Shown in pieces: positions 5,550 through 5,636 of a DNA stretch of 5,636 bases; position 1 is the first letter of the stretch, and each line of letters starts with the position of its first letter. The DNA is taken from positions 1 to 5,636 of the forward strand of contig JBMNFA010000004.1 in assembly GCA_050949055.1 (NCBI GenBank), given 5' to 3'. This DNA is from JAEZJZ01 sp050949055 (GTDB taxonomy: Bacteria; Bacillota; UBA994; UBA5500). A program made the translations under genes and the position numbers. The notes beneath the pieces were generated by a model, which was given only the letters and a program-made list of their open reading frames with translations, ran no database searches and had not been told where the DNA came from.

Positions 5550-5636
5550 TTAGCACTTCCAGTCAATTTTAGCTGGGTTTGGTTCGTCTTCAACTGACAC
5601 GGCGCGCAGTGCCTCCAGCATGCGTCCGAATTCTGC
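5550..5636 (-). CDS. C-terminal end of an unidentified gene, cut by the window edge
   Basis: On the minus strand the frame entering from the window edge is open for 28 codons and ends in TAA (complement of 5550-5552). The peptide begins AEFGRMLEALRAV and ends PAKIDWKC: a short amphipathic helix, then an acidic/Pro-rich tail. The composition looks like real protein. The distance to the acetyltransferase start (27 bases) and to its ribosome site (14 bases) fits an operon. No family is recognisable from so short a piece, and a chance open frame of this length is possible. Confidence 0.5.
   Translation of the reverse strand, partial: AEFGRMLEALRAVSVEDEPNPAKIDWKC
5566..5593 (-). promoter_or_regulatory. 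Possible internal promoter before the acetyltransferase
   Basis: On the minus strand TTGAAG (complement of 5588-5593) and TAAAAT (complement of 5566-5571) are 16 bases apart, with four and five of six consensus matches. Transcription would start near 5559, giving a leader of about 37 nt. It falls inside the apparent upstream coding end, so it may be a chance match or a secondary promoter. Confidence 0.3.

Overview
The window looks like ordinary chromosome from an anaerobic or microaerophilic bacterium, most plausibly a Firmicute of the Clostridia/Negativicutes type. This is inferred from a 'reverse' rubrerythrin (rubredoxin-like domain at the N-terminus), strong AAGGAGG-type ribosome binding sites, a lipoprotein-anchored binding protein and a tRNA with encoded CCA. 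Base composition is near balanced. The sequence alone does not fix the genus.

Left part (1 to about 2312, + strand): a compact three-gene ABC importer operon encoding a lipoprotein substrate-binding protein (5' end probably cut by the window edge), an EAA-loop permease and an ATPase. The genes overlap or nearly touch, so translation is probably coupled. The fold class is the NrtABC/SsuABC/TauABC/ThiXYZ-like group; the substrate cannot be read from the sequence. The operon runs convergently into the rubrerythrin gene, and a near-perfect 18-bp hairpin (2355-2394) between them probably ends transcription from both sides.

Middle (2412-4689): a minus-strand reverse rubrerythrin (H2O2/O2 detoxification) and a plus-strand MATE efflux pump are divergently transcribed from a 355-nt intergenic region. 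That region is the most structured non-coding DNA here. It holds two AT-rich palindromes resembling Fur/PerR-type operators, a candidate rubrerythrin promoter, a long hairpin in the likely rubrerythrin leader, and candidate MATE promoters. The MATE gene ends at a clear stem-loop terminator.

Right part (4690-5636, minus strand): tRNA-Arg(TCG) with encoded CCA, preceded by a GNAT-family acetyltransferase. Upstream of that is what appears to be the last 28 codons of another gene, cut off by the window end. The acetyltransferase start is better placed at 5522 than at 5537, because the first ATG overlaps the Shine-Dalgarno sequence.

I did not find a new biological system. The observations most worth a second look are the structured rubrerythrin leader and its palindromes, and the unassigned ABC importer.
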